Of a DNA stretch of 64,000 nt, positions 10,640 to 23,073 are shown piece by piece. The first letter of the stretch is position 1; the number at the start of each line of letters is the position of its first letter. The position numbers were made by a program, and so were the translations under genes. Source of the DNA: Globodera rostochiensis (taxonomy: Eukaryota > Nematoda > Chromadorea > Rhabditida > Heteroderidae); NCBI GenBank assembly GCA_018350325.1, contig JAEVLN010000010.1, positions 620,001-684,000 of the forward strand, in the 5' to 3' direction. Below the pieces are notes generated by a model. That model did not search any database. It was not told the origin of the DNA and worked only from the letters and a program-made list of their open reading frames with translations.

Positions 10640-12037
10640 TGCCCCAGGGGGTCCCCTACTTCTTACAAATTAAGGACCTAAAAAGCAATGACGACAAACA
10701 AACAAAATTGTTGATGATTCAGCAATTTGATGAATATAAAGAATTAAAAAGAAATAAAAAGTTTGATTACCGTCATAAGGCGAAAATTGAGAGTGAAATC
10801 GCAAACAAAATTGGAACAACATGTTGGTATATTTACAAATGGAAGCGGGAATTGGGCACTAAGAAAATGCCAAAAACGGTGGACAAGCACACAAAATTGG
10901 AGTTAATTGATCAATTTGAAAAATCATAAAAGACCGTCGACCTTAAAATGGTTACCCAAATAAACATTGGTGCCAAAATTGCGCGTAAAATTGCCAGAGA
11001 TTTGGGGACAAATCTTGACTATATTTACCAATGGAGGAGGGAAAACACGGTGGCCAAACAAGCAATATGTTGACGCTTATGACGACGAAACAAAATTGGC
11101 GTTAATTGAAAATTTTGATAAAATTAAACGGCAATTAAAAAGCAACAATATGTTTGATAGCCGACATCGCGTCCAAATTGAAGGCAAAATTGCCAACAAA
11201 TTGGGCATTTATTGTGCCAAGATTATCCAGTGGAAGAGCGAATTTCACAAAGAACGGAAGCAAATCGCTGGAGTTGTAGATGAGCAGACAAAATTGGGGA
11301 TAATTAAAAAATTCGATAAAATAAAAAATGAATACAAACAAAAAGATATATACAATTATAAACAACGTGCCAACATTGAATGTGCCATTGCCAAGGAGTT
11401 AGGGACAAATCGTAACAAAATTTATAAATGGAAGAGGCAATTGGGTGGGTTACAAAATAAAAACTTGCTGGGGAGGGGGGGGGGGGAGTGGGTTCGAGAG
11501 TCTCGCACAATTCATTAAGGGCATATCCCAATTGCATGACGAAGCGGGCCAAACACCGTTTGGGCCTGAATTTGCCCAGATGATGTTCACCTCTACCGGG
11601 TCCATGATCTCATTTTAATTTAAATTAATTAATTTTCAGTCTCTGAAAGAAAGTTGTTTACAAGCGAACAAAAGAGTGAAATAATTGAACAATTTGACAA
11701 ATTGAAAGAGCAATTTTCACGCAAATTCAAATCGAAGCCAACCAAACAAATTGAGGAAAAATTAGCGCACAATCAATTCACAATTGGAAAAAAGATTTTG
11801 GTTTAATCCGCGCCAGTAATTACATAATTAAGAATATTTTATATTTTAAAATAATTTAAAAACATTTTAGAAAAGCACAAATACACGGATTCTGAAAGAT
11901 TGGAATTAATTGCAAAGTTCGACAACATGAAAAGGAACAATCCCACGCTAAATGATGAACAAATCGTAAAAACTTTTGATATCAAAATGTCGACTATAAA
12001 GCAATGGCGAAGGAAGCTTGTCATTGTGACAAAATAG
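10640..12037 (+). CDS. Protein with tandem helix-turn-helix-like repeats (possibly decayed)
   Basis: At least six units of about 55 residues follow a pattern: DKQTKL, I-x-x-FD, a basic stretch, then IA-x-K-LGT and IYKWKREL. They lie at about 10693-10860, 10881-11045, 11084-11255, 11278-11450, 11640-11800 and 11870-12035. The second helix pair ending IYKWKREL resembles HTH domains of transposases and pipsqueak/Brinker-type DNA-binding proteins, so DNA binding is inferred. Unit 2 has an in-frame TAA at 10927-10929 and the frame changes after it. Units 4 to 5 and 5 to 6 are separated by apparent introns (acceptors at about 11638 and 11870), the former containing a G-run. It may be a live gene with unrecognised introns or a decaying array. 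I do not recognise the family. Confidence 0.45.
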
Positions 12038-12068
12038 TCCACCAACCATACCATTTTTCTGTCGATGC

Positions 12069-13050
12069 TAGAGTTCGGCGGGGTCGAGATTCCCGCGGGT
12101 TCCCGGTCTCCGTTCTCGTAATTTTTATTTTACCGGAATATCTAGTCAATTTCAGTTATTTTTCGAAAAATGGAGCCCCCTTTTTCTTAAATATTTATAA
12201 TTGTTGGGGAATCTATTTTCCACGCGAGATTGCCTCTCTCAAAAATCTTATTCCATCATTCCTTTTTTTGTAACAAATTTTTATTATTTAATAAAAAAAT
12301 TTCATTCGTCAACTTTTGATATTGATTGATAAAAAAAGGCGCTAGGACAAAATGCCAACAGGCTAAAACGGTCAAAATGCCTAAGTTCACGATGCCGTAT
12401 GATTTCGACACTGAACCTCCAAGTTTTACGAATATGATAATGTAAATTAGGCTTATATTTCACGTTTTTAATCAATATAATTCTCGACCCTACGCGGGAG
12501 CGGGAATTTGAAAAATTAATACAGATTTTTTTAAAGAATTTTTTGGAGCGCATTTTACGATAAATTCCTGGTATACAATTGGAGTGTCCGACAGCACCGT
12601 CGGGAAATTTTTTTCGATTTTTAAATCGCTTGTGTTAATAAAATTGCTCAAAATTTTGTCGATTTTCAATTTTTCAAAAAACTAATTGTTTTTTTTGAAA
12701 ACTTCTGGGGAGTGGGGGGGTGGGGATCGGCGGTGCCGACGCCAGATAATTTTGATTTTTGACTCAATTGGTTAACAGATTAGCAGAGTTTTGTGTAAAA
12801 ATTGGTCCAAAATTGTAAAGTTTTTGAAACATTTCGCCAAGGAATTATTTGGGGGAGCGGGAAAAATGCTAAAATAAATTGCGGGAGCGGGATGCGGGAG
12901 CGGGAGTTTCAAAAAGTGCGGGGCGGGCGGGAATTCCGCGCGGGATTCCCGCCGCTCCCGCAAAAAATCCCGCTCGGCAAAAAAGTGCGGGAACGGGAGC
13001 GGGATCCCGCATTTTTTCCTCGGGAGTCCCGCTCCCGCCGGTCTCTACTT
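12069..13050. mobile_element. GC-rich palindromic element, TAGAG/CTCTA ends
   Basis: The left end (TAGAGTTCGGCGGGGTCGAG) and right end (CCCGCCGGTCTCTA) are inverse. Between them are many GCGGGAGCGGG words and the module CTTCTGGGGAGTGGGGG plus GGCGGTGCCGAC (12700-12745), shared with other elements. No matching target duplication was found. Confidence 0.45.
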
Positions 13051-13186
13051 CCAAGTAGGGTAGCACAGAAACAAGACAAAAGGGTCCCCCTATGGTTTTT
13101 TTTCTTAAATAAGGATCCAAAGCTGCTGCTACTATTTTACGAGGATCCGTTAAACTGCTCGGGTGTAGGGTCTTAATAGTTTAAAA

Positions 13187-13697
13187 CAGGGCTGCGCTTC
13201 GTCCTTGGATGCCAAAGACAGTCCTTGGAAATGGGCCCTTGGTCTTGGCAAATTGAAATGTCCTCCTTATTTCCGTGAATGTCCTTGAAAATAAGAATTT
13301 GGCGTGAGTGTTGAAAATTTGCATTTAATGTCGAGAAAATCATAATTTGGCATTGTGTAAATTCAAAAATTTCAATAGAAAATGGCCATTTAAGTTATTC
13401 AAAGCGCCCTCTCAAATTTAAATCAGCAAAATTCTCAAAATTTTTTCAAAATTTTCTTAACAAAAAAACGTTGTAAATATAAAATTTTCACAACGACGCC
13501 TGTCGGCGCTGTCGGACCACCAATAACGAAATCCATGTCAGATACGGCTCCGGTCTTGGGTAAAACCCAAAATTTGATCCCTAAAATTAATTTTGAAAAA
13601 TTTTTGAGCGTCCTTGGATTTCGCCAAATTTTCTGTTATGTCCTTGGAAATCAACATGTCTGTCCTTGGGAATTGTCCTTGCACGGTCGTCGCTCTG
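13187..13697. mobile_element. hAT-like non-autonomous element (511 bp)
   Basis: CAGGGCTGCG and CGTCGCTCTG ends are flanked by perfect GTTTAAAA duplications (13179-13186, 13698-13705). The interior repeats TCCTTGG/CCAAGGA words, related to the element at 5016-5150. Confidence 0.7.
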
Positions 13698-14096
13698 GTT
13701 TAAAAGCTCAAGTGCCAATTTACATTAAGAAAGATTTTCAAACAAATTTTTTTTAATGTTATCATTAGCCGAGATTTTTAGTTATTTTTTATTTTTTCCT
13801 GCAGCTTTATACGAGTTATGCACGAAAAACACGACGATATGACCAAACTTTTGACTTGCACAATATTTATAAAAATATTTTGAATAAATTTAAATTTAGT
13901 AAATGATGTCCATGTGGTAGTGGCAGCGGCGGTTGCTGTTGCCAACCTTCTAATAAACAGTGCCGTGTTGATGATGGGGAGCATTGATTAGTTGTGCCAC
14001 ATTTGATTGATCAAAATAAGCAAACGATTGGGACAATAATAAAAACATATTTATAGTGTACTAAATGAGCAATTGGCATTTAAATCACTGACAAAA

Positions 14097-16447
14097 TCAA
14101 ATGGAAAAACTGAAGAAGTGAATAAATCTTTTGAAATCCGCCCAAAACGCGCGACGATAGCAGCGAATGATGAAAATTGTGCAAATTGGATTTAATGTTG
14201 TCGGCAAAACGAATGGAATTGCCGACAAAACATCGAAATATTGGAGCCATTTTGATCCGCGGACACCAAATACAAAAGATACACCATAAATCAAAAATGG
14301 CACGCAGATCATCATTGGCAATGAAGCCTAAAAACCGTTTTAATATAAATTTTATTTAAAAGTTAAAAAAACAAATTCTTTTCCTGGATTAATAGGTTTC
14401 TGCCAATTTGCTTATTCATCTCAATCATCTGCGCTACTAGTTTTGAAGAAGTTCTGCAATTTTATATATTAAATAAAAATTGTTTTTTGTTGCTTAATTT
14501 ACGTTGTTTTTGATTGCTCCCTCATAAATTTGTGCATACGAAAAGCCAACGTAAATATAATGACGTAAGCGATTGTTAACAACGCGACAAAGTAATAGCA
14601 TCCAATTGCCATCTTCGTGTTCTAAAATTAATTTATAATAGTTTTTAAATTATAATAACAATTTTAGATTTTTGTAATTGGCACGTTGACAACCTCACCA
14701 AAAAGGTTAGTTCAAAAATGTGTCAATTTCGACACTTTGTCCAAATTTTGGATTTTTATTTAAAAACTGTACGGATTCCGCGCGTCCTGATGCGCGGACT
14801 CTAATATAAATTTTTGCCGGATTTTGATATATATATAGTATATATATGTAGGTATATATTATTTATATAAAAACATTAGTAGAATATCCGATGAGCGCAA
14901 TATTTTCGGTAAGGTTTAATCCGAGAATGTCCGCAAACGATTGATCGTCCAAAAATTTGGAACCATCCGATAGATAAAGACATTGGAAAGCGTTGACAAA
15001 GAATAATGATGAAGGCAAAACAACGACTCCCAATAAACTAAAATATTTCCATGATGACAACTTTTTATTCCTTAAAAATAAATCAAAAATTATTTTATTT
15101 ATTTTGTTGGATTGTTTAAATTAGGAGTTGTCACCCCGACGTCGGGTTGAAAATTGCGGGGTCACGATTTTTCAAAAAATATTTCCAAAATTAATGTATT
15201 ATTGACTAAAACATTAAAGTCAATAATTTTTTTAAGAATTTGTAGCTTATAGAAAAGAAGTATGGAGGTTTTGCTGTTATAAGTCACGGATTACTTATTA
15301 CGAATTTTTCTTTTTTGACGGTTACGAGCACCCCTGATTGAAACCCAACTGAACACTTGAAAATAAGGACGTTTTCAATTTATGAGATCAAAGGTCCATT
15401 TCCGAGGACTGTCCTTTAAAATAAGGACGAATGGCAGCTCTGGGCCTTTTGCTCGTCTTGAGGTTAAGTTAACCCGGGTTAAATAAACCCGGGTTTATTC
15501 CCGCCCTCCCTTCAACTTTTTACTCTTATTACCTTGGGAAATTTTTTAATTATTTCAAAACAAAATAAAATAATTTGAAAATATGTTTAAATAAGTTAAG
15601 ATGTTTTTAAAACTCAGTTTCTTAATGAAACTAGAAACTTAAAAACAAAAATATAAACTAATAAAAAAACGCAATTAAAAATGAATTAATTCAATTTTAC
15701 CAATTATTTATCGAAAATAAATTGTTAACCCTGCCTCGTAGCAGGGTTAAGAATCCTTAAGAAAAATAAACCCGGGTTAGATGAGCAAAGAAAATGCAAA
15801 AAAACCCGGGTTAAGCTTCGTTAACCCGGGTTAAGGCCTTTAACCCCAAGACGAGCAAAGGGCCCCTGGTTTAAATTATTATTTTTTCAATCAAATTGGA
15901 ATTTTAATTGACTGACCAATTCAGTGCCAGATATCGGTAAATAAATTGTGACACATATCCAAGCATCGACATGCATAACAGAAAAAGTGTAAACATAAAG
16001 ACCACCAATAGGACCCAAATTCGATGTTCGGCGGTGTCTTGCAAAGTGAACAATCCGTCCAAAATCACTTCTTGCGCACCGTTTTCAGTTACAAAAAAAT
16101 ACTAAAAAAATAAAAAGAAATTGCGTTTTTATCACTTTGTTTAATTACAACAAACCGAATGAAAAAGCAAATTCATGACAAGAACCAGTACATCGACGAG
16201 ACATGTCTGCAATAAAATCTAAACAAAAACACAAAAATATATACCTATTTTAATATTCAATAAGCATTTGGTATTAAAATTAGTTTTGTAATACAACAAA
16301 ATGTATAAAGATGATTGCCTTGCTGTAAATTTGCATTATCTTTGGCGTGTGCCGAAGAATCAATCGGGTCAGTATCCCATTCAACAAAATGCCAAGCACA
16401 AACGCCACCTCATCAAATGAATGGACTATTGACCGGACAATGGCCAT
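14097..16447 (-). CDS. Nematode chemoreceptor GPCR, Str superfamily, copy C
   Basis: This third paralogue has the same seven-exon architecture; start ATG at 16447 (MAIVRSIVHSFDEVAFVLG) and stop at 14097. The last exon is identical or nearly so to that of copy B, while exon 3 (15890-16110) has diverged clearly, for example VLLVVFMFTLFLLCMSMLG. The GC donor of exon 1 and the GA-type sixth donor are conserved. Intron 3 contains the remains of the elements seen in copies A and B, broken by a later nested insertion (15442-15865); intron 2 lacks the 166-bp element. The gene looks intact and should encode a sensory 7TM receptor. Confidence 0.75.
15122..15335. mobile_element. Degenerate relative of the TAGGGTTGTCACC element
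   Basis: The left end TAGGAGTTGTCACCCCGACG matches the element at 4754. The right end is altered (CACCCC near 15,330). It occupies the same intron of the paralogous receptor. Confidence 0.5.
15442..15865. mobile_element. Palindromic element nested inside an older element
   Basis: GGGCCTTTTGCTCGTCTTGA and its inverse CAAGACGAGCAAAGGGCCC bound an interior rich in AACCCGGGTT palindromes. It splits a relative of the 5016-5150 element, whose right end CTGGTTTAAAT follows directly. No clear target duplication was found. Confidence 0.6.
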
Positions 16448-17737
16448 TTTTGGAATTATACCTTAAATAATTTTAAATTAAATTAAAATATGTTTTCCGT
16501 GAATGGATTTAACAATATAAATTTTTCGTTTTTTAATTTTATGACAATGAATAAAATAAATTAATTTCAAAAGGTTTGTGACACTTTCAACAGTTGAAAG
16601 TCAAATGTGGCGTGACAAAAAGTACATTTTTTTGACAAATTTCCCACGCTTCAATCATTTCGGATACATTTAATACCCAGTACCAATTAAATCGCAATTT
16701 CTGCTACCCTAATGGTAACACAATGCCAATAAGTGATGCAATGCGTAAAATTGTGAAAGCGTACGAAAAGGATTAAAAATTAAACTTTGAATTTCTTTGC
16801 AAAAAAACGGACTATTAAATGTGTTAATAAAACATTTTTAAAAATAGGTAGCCAAATTTATTTTGCTAATGTACTAACTAGCCTGGGTGTACGTTTTTGA
16901 TAATGGACAAAACATTCAGCTCGCCAAAGCAAATTTATTTAAATAAAAATACACAGCGACTTTATTTTAATAATGTAGAGGGCTTTTCAGGTTCAAAATA
17001 GGCGTCTAAATATGTAAAAAAAAGTGCCAAAATGGGCTCCAAATGCCACGGGTTTATAAGCAAAAATAAGTGGTGAAAAAAATGTGTGTAAAAATAACAA
17101 TGATGGCTTAATTTTACATGGAAAATTGTGAGTGAAATAGTGCAGTTTGTTGAGTGCCGTCGTCCCCAGAAACAGTGCCCGAAAGTTTGAATCCCAAATG
17201 CGTCGAATTGCCTACCCACTCGGTGCCCAACTTCTTTTTGAATTTATTGAACTTTATTCAATTTTTAAACATTATAACTTTATTTTTTTATTTTAATAAT
17301 AAAGCTAAGCGAGTCGACATAAACAAAAAAAGATGACTCAGCGCGTCAAAATGGCACAAAAATGGCGATTTCACACGTTTTAAGCTGTAACAAGACGAAT
17401 GGGATTTTGCTCAATCAAAGGTTCAACGAATGGAGATTCTTTCTATTCATCGAGAACCTACAAACAATTTTTATAAGCATAAAGCGAAAAAAAAAATCGA
17501 TGAAAATTATAAATATTAGTTTTCTATTGTTGAATAGCAATATTATAATAATATGTATTATTATATGTATAATGTAACCAAATAATTTATAATTTCATAG
17601 TAAAAATTAACAATACAAAAAAGTTATATATTATTTATTCATGTATAATGTAATCAAACAAATTTATAATTAATATTATCGAAGGAATTATTCAATTTAC
17701 TTTTTTTTATACAGAAAAATTTTATCCTGAGCTTGAA
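16448..17737. other. Intergenic, no gene supported
   Basis: Very AT-rich, with ATAATATGTATTATTATATG-like simple sequence at 17,540-17,660. Open frames here are short and lack family motifs. Confidence 0.4.
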
Positions 17738-18370
17738 ATGATTCTTTTATTGTTATTTATATATGACATCATTTGCTTGCACTTTGTGTCAATTATTGGC
17801 ACTGATCAAGCTCATAATGATTTATTTGCAAATTTGTGGCATAATGATCTGGACTCGAATTCACACAACTTAAACTACGGTCATAATTATGGGAAGATTG
17901 AAAAAATAACAGAAACATCAATAAAACCTTATAAACAATCAAATAAAAAGGTGAAGAATTTCCGAAAAATTACTTTCGAACGGTGAAAATTAAACCAAAA
18001 ATTGAACAAAATGATTACCAACTCACAAAAAATAGTGAGGAATTCCCCAAAAATTACTTACAAACAGTGAAAATTGAACCAAAATGTGAACAAACCGATT
18101 ATGAACACCCAAAAAACATTGTAAAAATGGAGCCAATTTGATCAATTCTTCGACGAAAAATTAAAGCATAAATCACTCCAAGAGCCTGATCAAAATTATT
18201 CTTCTTCTTCACAAGAGCATTCAGGCCAATCTGACCATCAGGTAATAAAACTGTGGGTAAATTAATATTCATTGAACAATTTGAGGATCAATCGTCAAAT
18301 AATGAATCAAATCAGTCCTCTTCGCTGGCTGATTCGGACCATTCTGATCAGTTGATCGTCATTCATTGAG
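17738..18370 (+). CDS. Candidate small secreted protein, Ser/Gln-rich tail
   Basis: From ATG 17738 the product starts with a hydrophobic stretch (MILLLLFIYDIICLHFVSII) that could be a signal peptide, followed by a polar Asn/His/Lys-rich region. The open frame stops at 17984-17986. Similar sequence then continues in other frames, with two copies of a PKITY/RKITF-type motif, ending in a Ser/Asp-rich exon (SSSLADSDHSDQLIVIH) that stops near 18370. A spliced gene for a secreted protein is plausible but the exon joins are unresolved. No family is recognised. Confidence 0.28.
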
Positions 18371-18750
18371 GGAAAAGGGGGGGGGGGAGTATGCCGGTTG
18401 GGTGACATGGAGGAAGGCATACCATCGGCGGGGTGGCATGTCCTAAGGGGTTGTTCAAGAGTTTAAGCAATTTCGTGCCGGTAGTCGGGGGGGGGGCATG
18501 CTTCGGGGTGACATGGAGGAAAACATGTCGTCGGGGGCATGGAGAGAGAGGCGCATTCCGTGGGCGGCGTGGCATGCCCCAGGGAGTCGTTCAAGAGTTT
18601 GAGCAATTTTGGGCCGGGATCGGAGACGAACCCTTCTATATTAAAATTTTACAAATTAAGGACCTAAAAAGCAATGACGACAAACAAACAAAATTAAAAC
18701 AATTTGTAAAACTAAACAAAGCAGTAAACCAACGTTTTAAAAAGTTATGA
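18371..18750 (+). pseudogene. Fragment related to the HTH-repeat gene at 10.6 kb
   Basis: The string ILQIKDLKSNDDKQTKL is the same as at about 10660-10710 (FLQIKDLKSNDDKQTKL) and is preceded, as there, by a GGCATGCC-containing module (ACATGGAGGAAGGCATACC and variants at 18405, 18510 and 18565). The HTH part is missing: the frame runs into a lysine-rich end at 18750. It looks like a truncated copy. Confidence 0.5.
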
Positions 18751-20070
18751 TCAGAAAGATACGAAAAACTCCGATTTTTGGCAATTTTACATTATAATTT
18801 TTTTGAAACTTATTTAACCACTTGGACTTTGCTGTAATGCTTTTTCTACTTATTTAGAGCTTTCCATTGATATAAGTTTTAACTGATTTAGTGCGGGGTG
18901 TATAAAGTTATAATGTCTAAAACTATTTTTTCATAAAATATATGTGGCGGATTTACGAAACGCCCATAGTGGCGGAATTTACGAAACGACCCAGCACGTG
19001 AATTAGGCTTATATTACACGTTTTTTAGTCAATATAAGTCTCGACCCTAAAGATAAGCACTTTAATCATAAAATTTTATGATTTTTCAGTTTAATTTATT
19101 AAAAGAATCATTTAAATTTGGTAAAAAGATCTGCCAAAGAGCAAAAAAAAGCCGGAATAAATGACCTAATACAGTCATGGTCATATGTTTAGTCCCCTGG
19201 CATTGACCATATCCTCGGCATAATCAACAATAATAAAATGTTTTTTTTGATGTAAAATCCCCCGCATTTTGGTGGTCATATGTTTAGTCCACTCAATCAA
19301 AATCCCAAAATGCCTAAAAAATATGAAAATAGGTATGCTAATATACAAAAGGTAATTGGACCAATTTGTTGCTACAAACTTTTACAAATACAGAAAATTA
19401 ATCTTCGACTGCTGGTGGCAAGATGCTTGACGCGTTGCGCAACGTGATTTGCATCAAAAAAACCATAAGAAATTATTTAAGCCGAGTTTTAAGCTAACTT
19501 TTAATTCGAAGTTATCATTTCCTGAACAAAATGTTACGTCATATGTCATATTATTTCTTTGAAAGAAGTAAGCTTTACGCATTTTATGATGTAGATCCCG
19601 CCACTTTCTTTCAAAGATGTTTAAAATGTCGTGATTGTCTGGCATTTGGCCATTTTTGGACAATGTGTTGCCAATGTTTCGGCACATCCGTTCATTTATT
19701 ACGTAAGGCATTTAAGCGGACCTTGCGTGCCTTAATTAATGTGCTAATAACGGCATTTCATTTTGCCATTTGAATGTTCAGACAATAAAAAAGTGGGCGA
19801 TTCTTTATATTTAAATTTTAAATGTAAAATCATATAAACATGTTTTACTTTATCTTCTAATTCTCCCGGTGATTAGTTATTAGTAGTGATGCACGAGACC
19901 CAAAATTTACCGAGACCCGAGACTCGAGACCGAGACCGAGACTTGACCCCGAGACTCGAGACCGAGACTCTCGTGCATCACTAGTTATGAGGGAAGGTTA
20001 AATTATTCATTAAGATTTAATCATTGGCACTTTTTAATAAAAGAATATATAAATTAGCGGTCTTGACAAA
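18751..20070. other. Intergenic with a Tc1/mariner-like end and a hAT-like element
   Basis: TACAGTCATGGTCATATG at 19172 resembles a Tc1/mariner terminal repeat; GGTCATATGTTTAGTCC recurs at 19273. No transposase motif was found in the short frames up to 19,770. The rest is AT-rich and shows no supported gene. Confidence 0.35.
19884..19983. mobile_element. 100-bp palindromic hAT-like element
   Basis: TAGTGATGCACGAG and CTCGTGCATCACTA are perfect inverses. The flanking octamers GTTATTAG and GTTATGAG match at 7 of 8. The interior is GAGACTCGAGACCGAG repeats. Confidence 0.7.
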
Positions 20071-21646
20071 ATGACCTTTTTCAACGACCCGGTTGTGCTA
20101 AACGGCGGAAAAGCTTTGGTGGCAGTGCTAATGATTTTGTCCAACAGCATTTTGGTGTTCGTCACATATAAAACAAAGTATTTTTATTTTAAATATTAAA
20201 TGTATTTTTATTTAAAATAATATTATAAATAAACCCCAAATTTTAAGGGCTCTGAACAGCACGTGCAATTGGCTGATCGCCGCCAACTCGGCTTGCATTG
20301 CGCTCTATTCTCTGACGTATTTTGTTCAGTTTGGCATTGTTTTGTTGCGCCCCTCCGGCATTCCCCTCTGGCAATGTTGCCTGCTCGTCCCCGTCCCGCT
20401 TTTCTTTCTCTGCTGCCAATACGTTTTGTTCCCTCTGATCGCTTTGGACCGACTGATCGGCGCCATTTTCCCATTAAAGTTGTTAAACATTTAAATAAAT
20501 ATTATTTTTATTTTTATTAATTAATTCAGGCAAATGGGCAACCGGTATAAGCATCGTTATATGTTCTTTGCCCTCGTTGCGTCAACGTCTTTTGGCCTAT
20601 TTATTGTCGCCGCTTCTGTCAACAAATCGATAATTCATTTTTCAGAAAAGTCAGTGTTTTTATTAGAGCTGTTCGAGACTTGAAATTTACCGAGACTCGA
20701 GAGTCGAGACCGAGAATTGACCCCGAGACTCGAGACCGAGATCGAGACCCAAAAAACCCGAGAAATCATCTTGTGATGTTTTCTGAGTGATGTTTTCTGT
20801 CGACTATTATAGGTGTTTTTCAAATCGCTTAAAATTCTGTAATGAATTCTCACCAAAAATGCCATCTTTAGGGGTGCAAAAAAATCTTGTTTTCCGAGAC
20901 TAAAAACCTGAGAGTCGAGACCGTGACCCAAAAAAACATAGAAATTTGCTCGGTTCGAGACCCGAGACCAAGACTCTCGAACAGCTCTAGTTTTTAGTAA
21001 GCTTAATTAAAATTAATAATGCTTTTGATTTGATTTAAGTTTGGTTTTTTGCATGACCTCGGACCCGGCGCCTGCGTATTTTGCAAATTGCAGTTGGGCG
21101 CTAAACATCACTTCTGCCATTCTTTATTTGGCACTTTGGGTGCGCATCAAACTGCTCTCATCCTGCGTTTCGCAAAGCATGCAAAATTTTGACAGAAATT
21201 TAAATGCAAAAAAAAATTTTAGAAACAAAATTTAATGATGCGGTGACGCGAAAGGTCCTTTTTTCGTTGATGGTCATTTGTTTGGTCGAAATGTGCGGTT
21301 GGGTGTCCAATTGGACACTGAAATTGGTGCTGAACCAATTCGATGTCACTGCACTCACCCAATGGTATGTGCTCAGTTACTTCGGTTTTGTGATGGAACT
21401 GACGTTGGCACTGAACGCCCCCATTCTCTACGCCCTCAGGCAAATGTTTAAAACAAAATTTGTTTTAAAATTTAAATTCACCATTTTTGAAACTCATAAA
21501 TTTTAATTTTTAGTAGTGAATATCGCAAAGCATTTCGAGCAGTCCTTGAGCAGATTGGCAAAACTTCCCAGCAGCCAGCAAAAGCTCTTTTTGTTGTCCC
21601 AACAAAAAGAAAAAACGGAAAAACAAACGACGGGAATACAATTTGA
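20071..21646 (+). CDS. SRSX-family chemoreceptor-like GPCR
   Basis: Six exons: 20071-20177, 20248-20478, 20530-20649, 21040-about 21200, about 21215-21439 and 21514-21646. Phases agree except at the exon 4-5 join, where the frame shifts by one and I could not place the splice. Features of 7TM_GPCR_Srsx are present: TM1 with LSNSILVFVTY, the TM3 end PLIALDRLIGAIFPLK (in place of DRY), and TM7 with NAPILYALSSEYRKAF. The start is the first ATG, shortly before TM1. Intron 5 begins with GC (CTCAG|GCAAAT). Intron 3 contains a 326-bp inverted-repeat element. SRSX proteins act in sensory neurons and resemble peptide receptors; the ligand is unknown. Confidence 0.8.
20664..20989. mobile_element. hAT-like element in intron 3 of the SRSX gene
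   Basis: Ends TAGAGCTGTTCGAGA and its inverse TCTCGAACAGCTCTA; flanks GTTTTTAT and GTTTTTAG match at 7 of 8. The interior is GAGACTCGAGA repeats, as in 19884-19983 and 4754-5007. Confidence 0.7.
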
Positions 21647-23000
21647 GATCAACCAGCAGCAATCAATTTTTCTTCATCATTCATTTAAAAGATCAATTTT
21701 TATGGTTTTCCCAATTGCCTCTGGTACTTTATTATTTTAATAATTTGTTTTCATTTAAATGCAAACATAATTTTCGTGATGTGCGAATTGGCTTTTAACA
21801 AAAGCATTTCCGACCATTTCATGTAAACAACAAAATTATTTATTTACAAACATTTTTATAATGTTTTTTTGACATTTTTTATCCCTTTTGCCAATTCATT
21901 TTCGATTACGACCTACAGTATGTTCTCAACCATCATCATCATTAGCAATTTGGAAAGATTGATCTTTTTGAACTTATTTACCTTAATTTAAATCCAACAA
22001 TTGATTTTTTATCACGGCCACAAAAAAATAATTTTATTTTTGAAACAAAAATTGATATTCCTTTTGTTGTAAGGAGTTTTTTTTAAAATGTAATTTAGAT
22101 ACTTTAAAAAGATGGGATTCTCGTAAAACCTTCAATGGGATTTTTACGGGAAACGGGAAAAACATGCCAACCCAGTGCGGGAGAATTTCCGTATTTTGAC
22201 AAAAGCTGCCTCTTGCTTCGATTTCAGTCTTAATGAGTCTTGTGCAGAAATTGAATTATGACCACGGAGACAAACCTTTGCTTTGTTTTCGGTCTCAAGA
22301 ATTGAATTACAAAATTTATAATTAGTTAAACAAATATTTCAATTACACATAAAACATGAACATTAATCTTTTTTATATCATCATTAGAAGAATTTGATTT
22401 TGGGCTATCGACATTGCAGCGTTCTTATGCTGACAAACGACCAGGCAGGAACACGCAAATACCTAAAAAGAGCATAAATTTTAATGCTTTTTAAGCAGGG
22501 GTGCCATTTGTACTTATTTTTTGAATTCTCAGAGAATTTTAAGATAATATTTTGATCTAATATTCAAAATGAGAAAATTTCAAAGCTAATTCACTAATTA
22601 AAATATTTTAATTCAGCACGCCTCAAACGAAAAATTGGGCAAAATTCCAGGAGTTTTGGGCCAACTTTTTTAACAAATTCCATCAAAAATTCAAAATTTT
22701 TTGGCACCGCCGACACCCCCCCCCCCCACTCCCCAGAAGCTTAAGCTAAAAAGGGCGGCAGAATTCTTAACAAAAACGTGATTTTTGCGAATATTTCCCT
22801 AAATTTTCTTCTCTCCAAACACAAATTGTTGGTGTTGAGAAATATGTTCGCTAATTTCTACACACCAGATCACATTTATGCCAAAATAAATGTTTTTTAT
22901 CAAATTTAGAAGGTTTTAAAAGTTTGCCCTTTTTTCAGACCCCTAAATCTTTTTGAAACCAAAATCCCCAAAAATTGCAATGCAAATCCTATCAACGTAA
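21647..23000. other. Intergenic, no gene supported
   Basis: AT-rich. A possible element starts near 22,497 (CAGGGGTGCCATTTG). At 22,703-22,745 it carries GGCACCGCCGACA, a C-run and ACTCCCCAGAAGC, the reverse of the module at 12,700-12,745. No second end was identified. Confidence 0.4.
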
Positions 23001-23073
23001 CCGTGTTTGATATAATTAAAATGCCCGACCGCCTCCATAAAGCCAAACACCCACCAAATGCAAGCAGCAGGCT

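Noticed and set aside
16962..17219. 85-residue minus-strand frame
   Set aside because: Its composition is unremarkable, and no signal peptide, domain or splice partner is visible.
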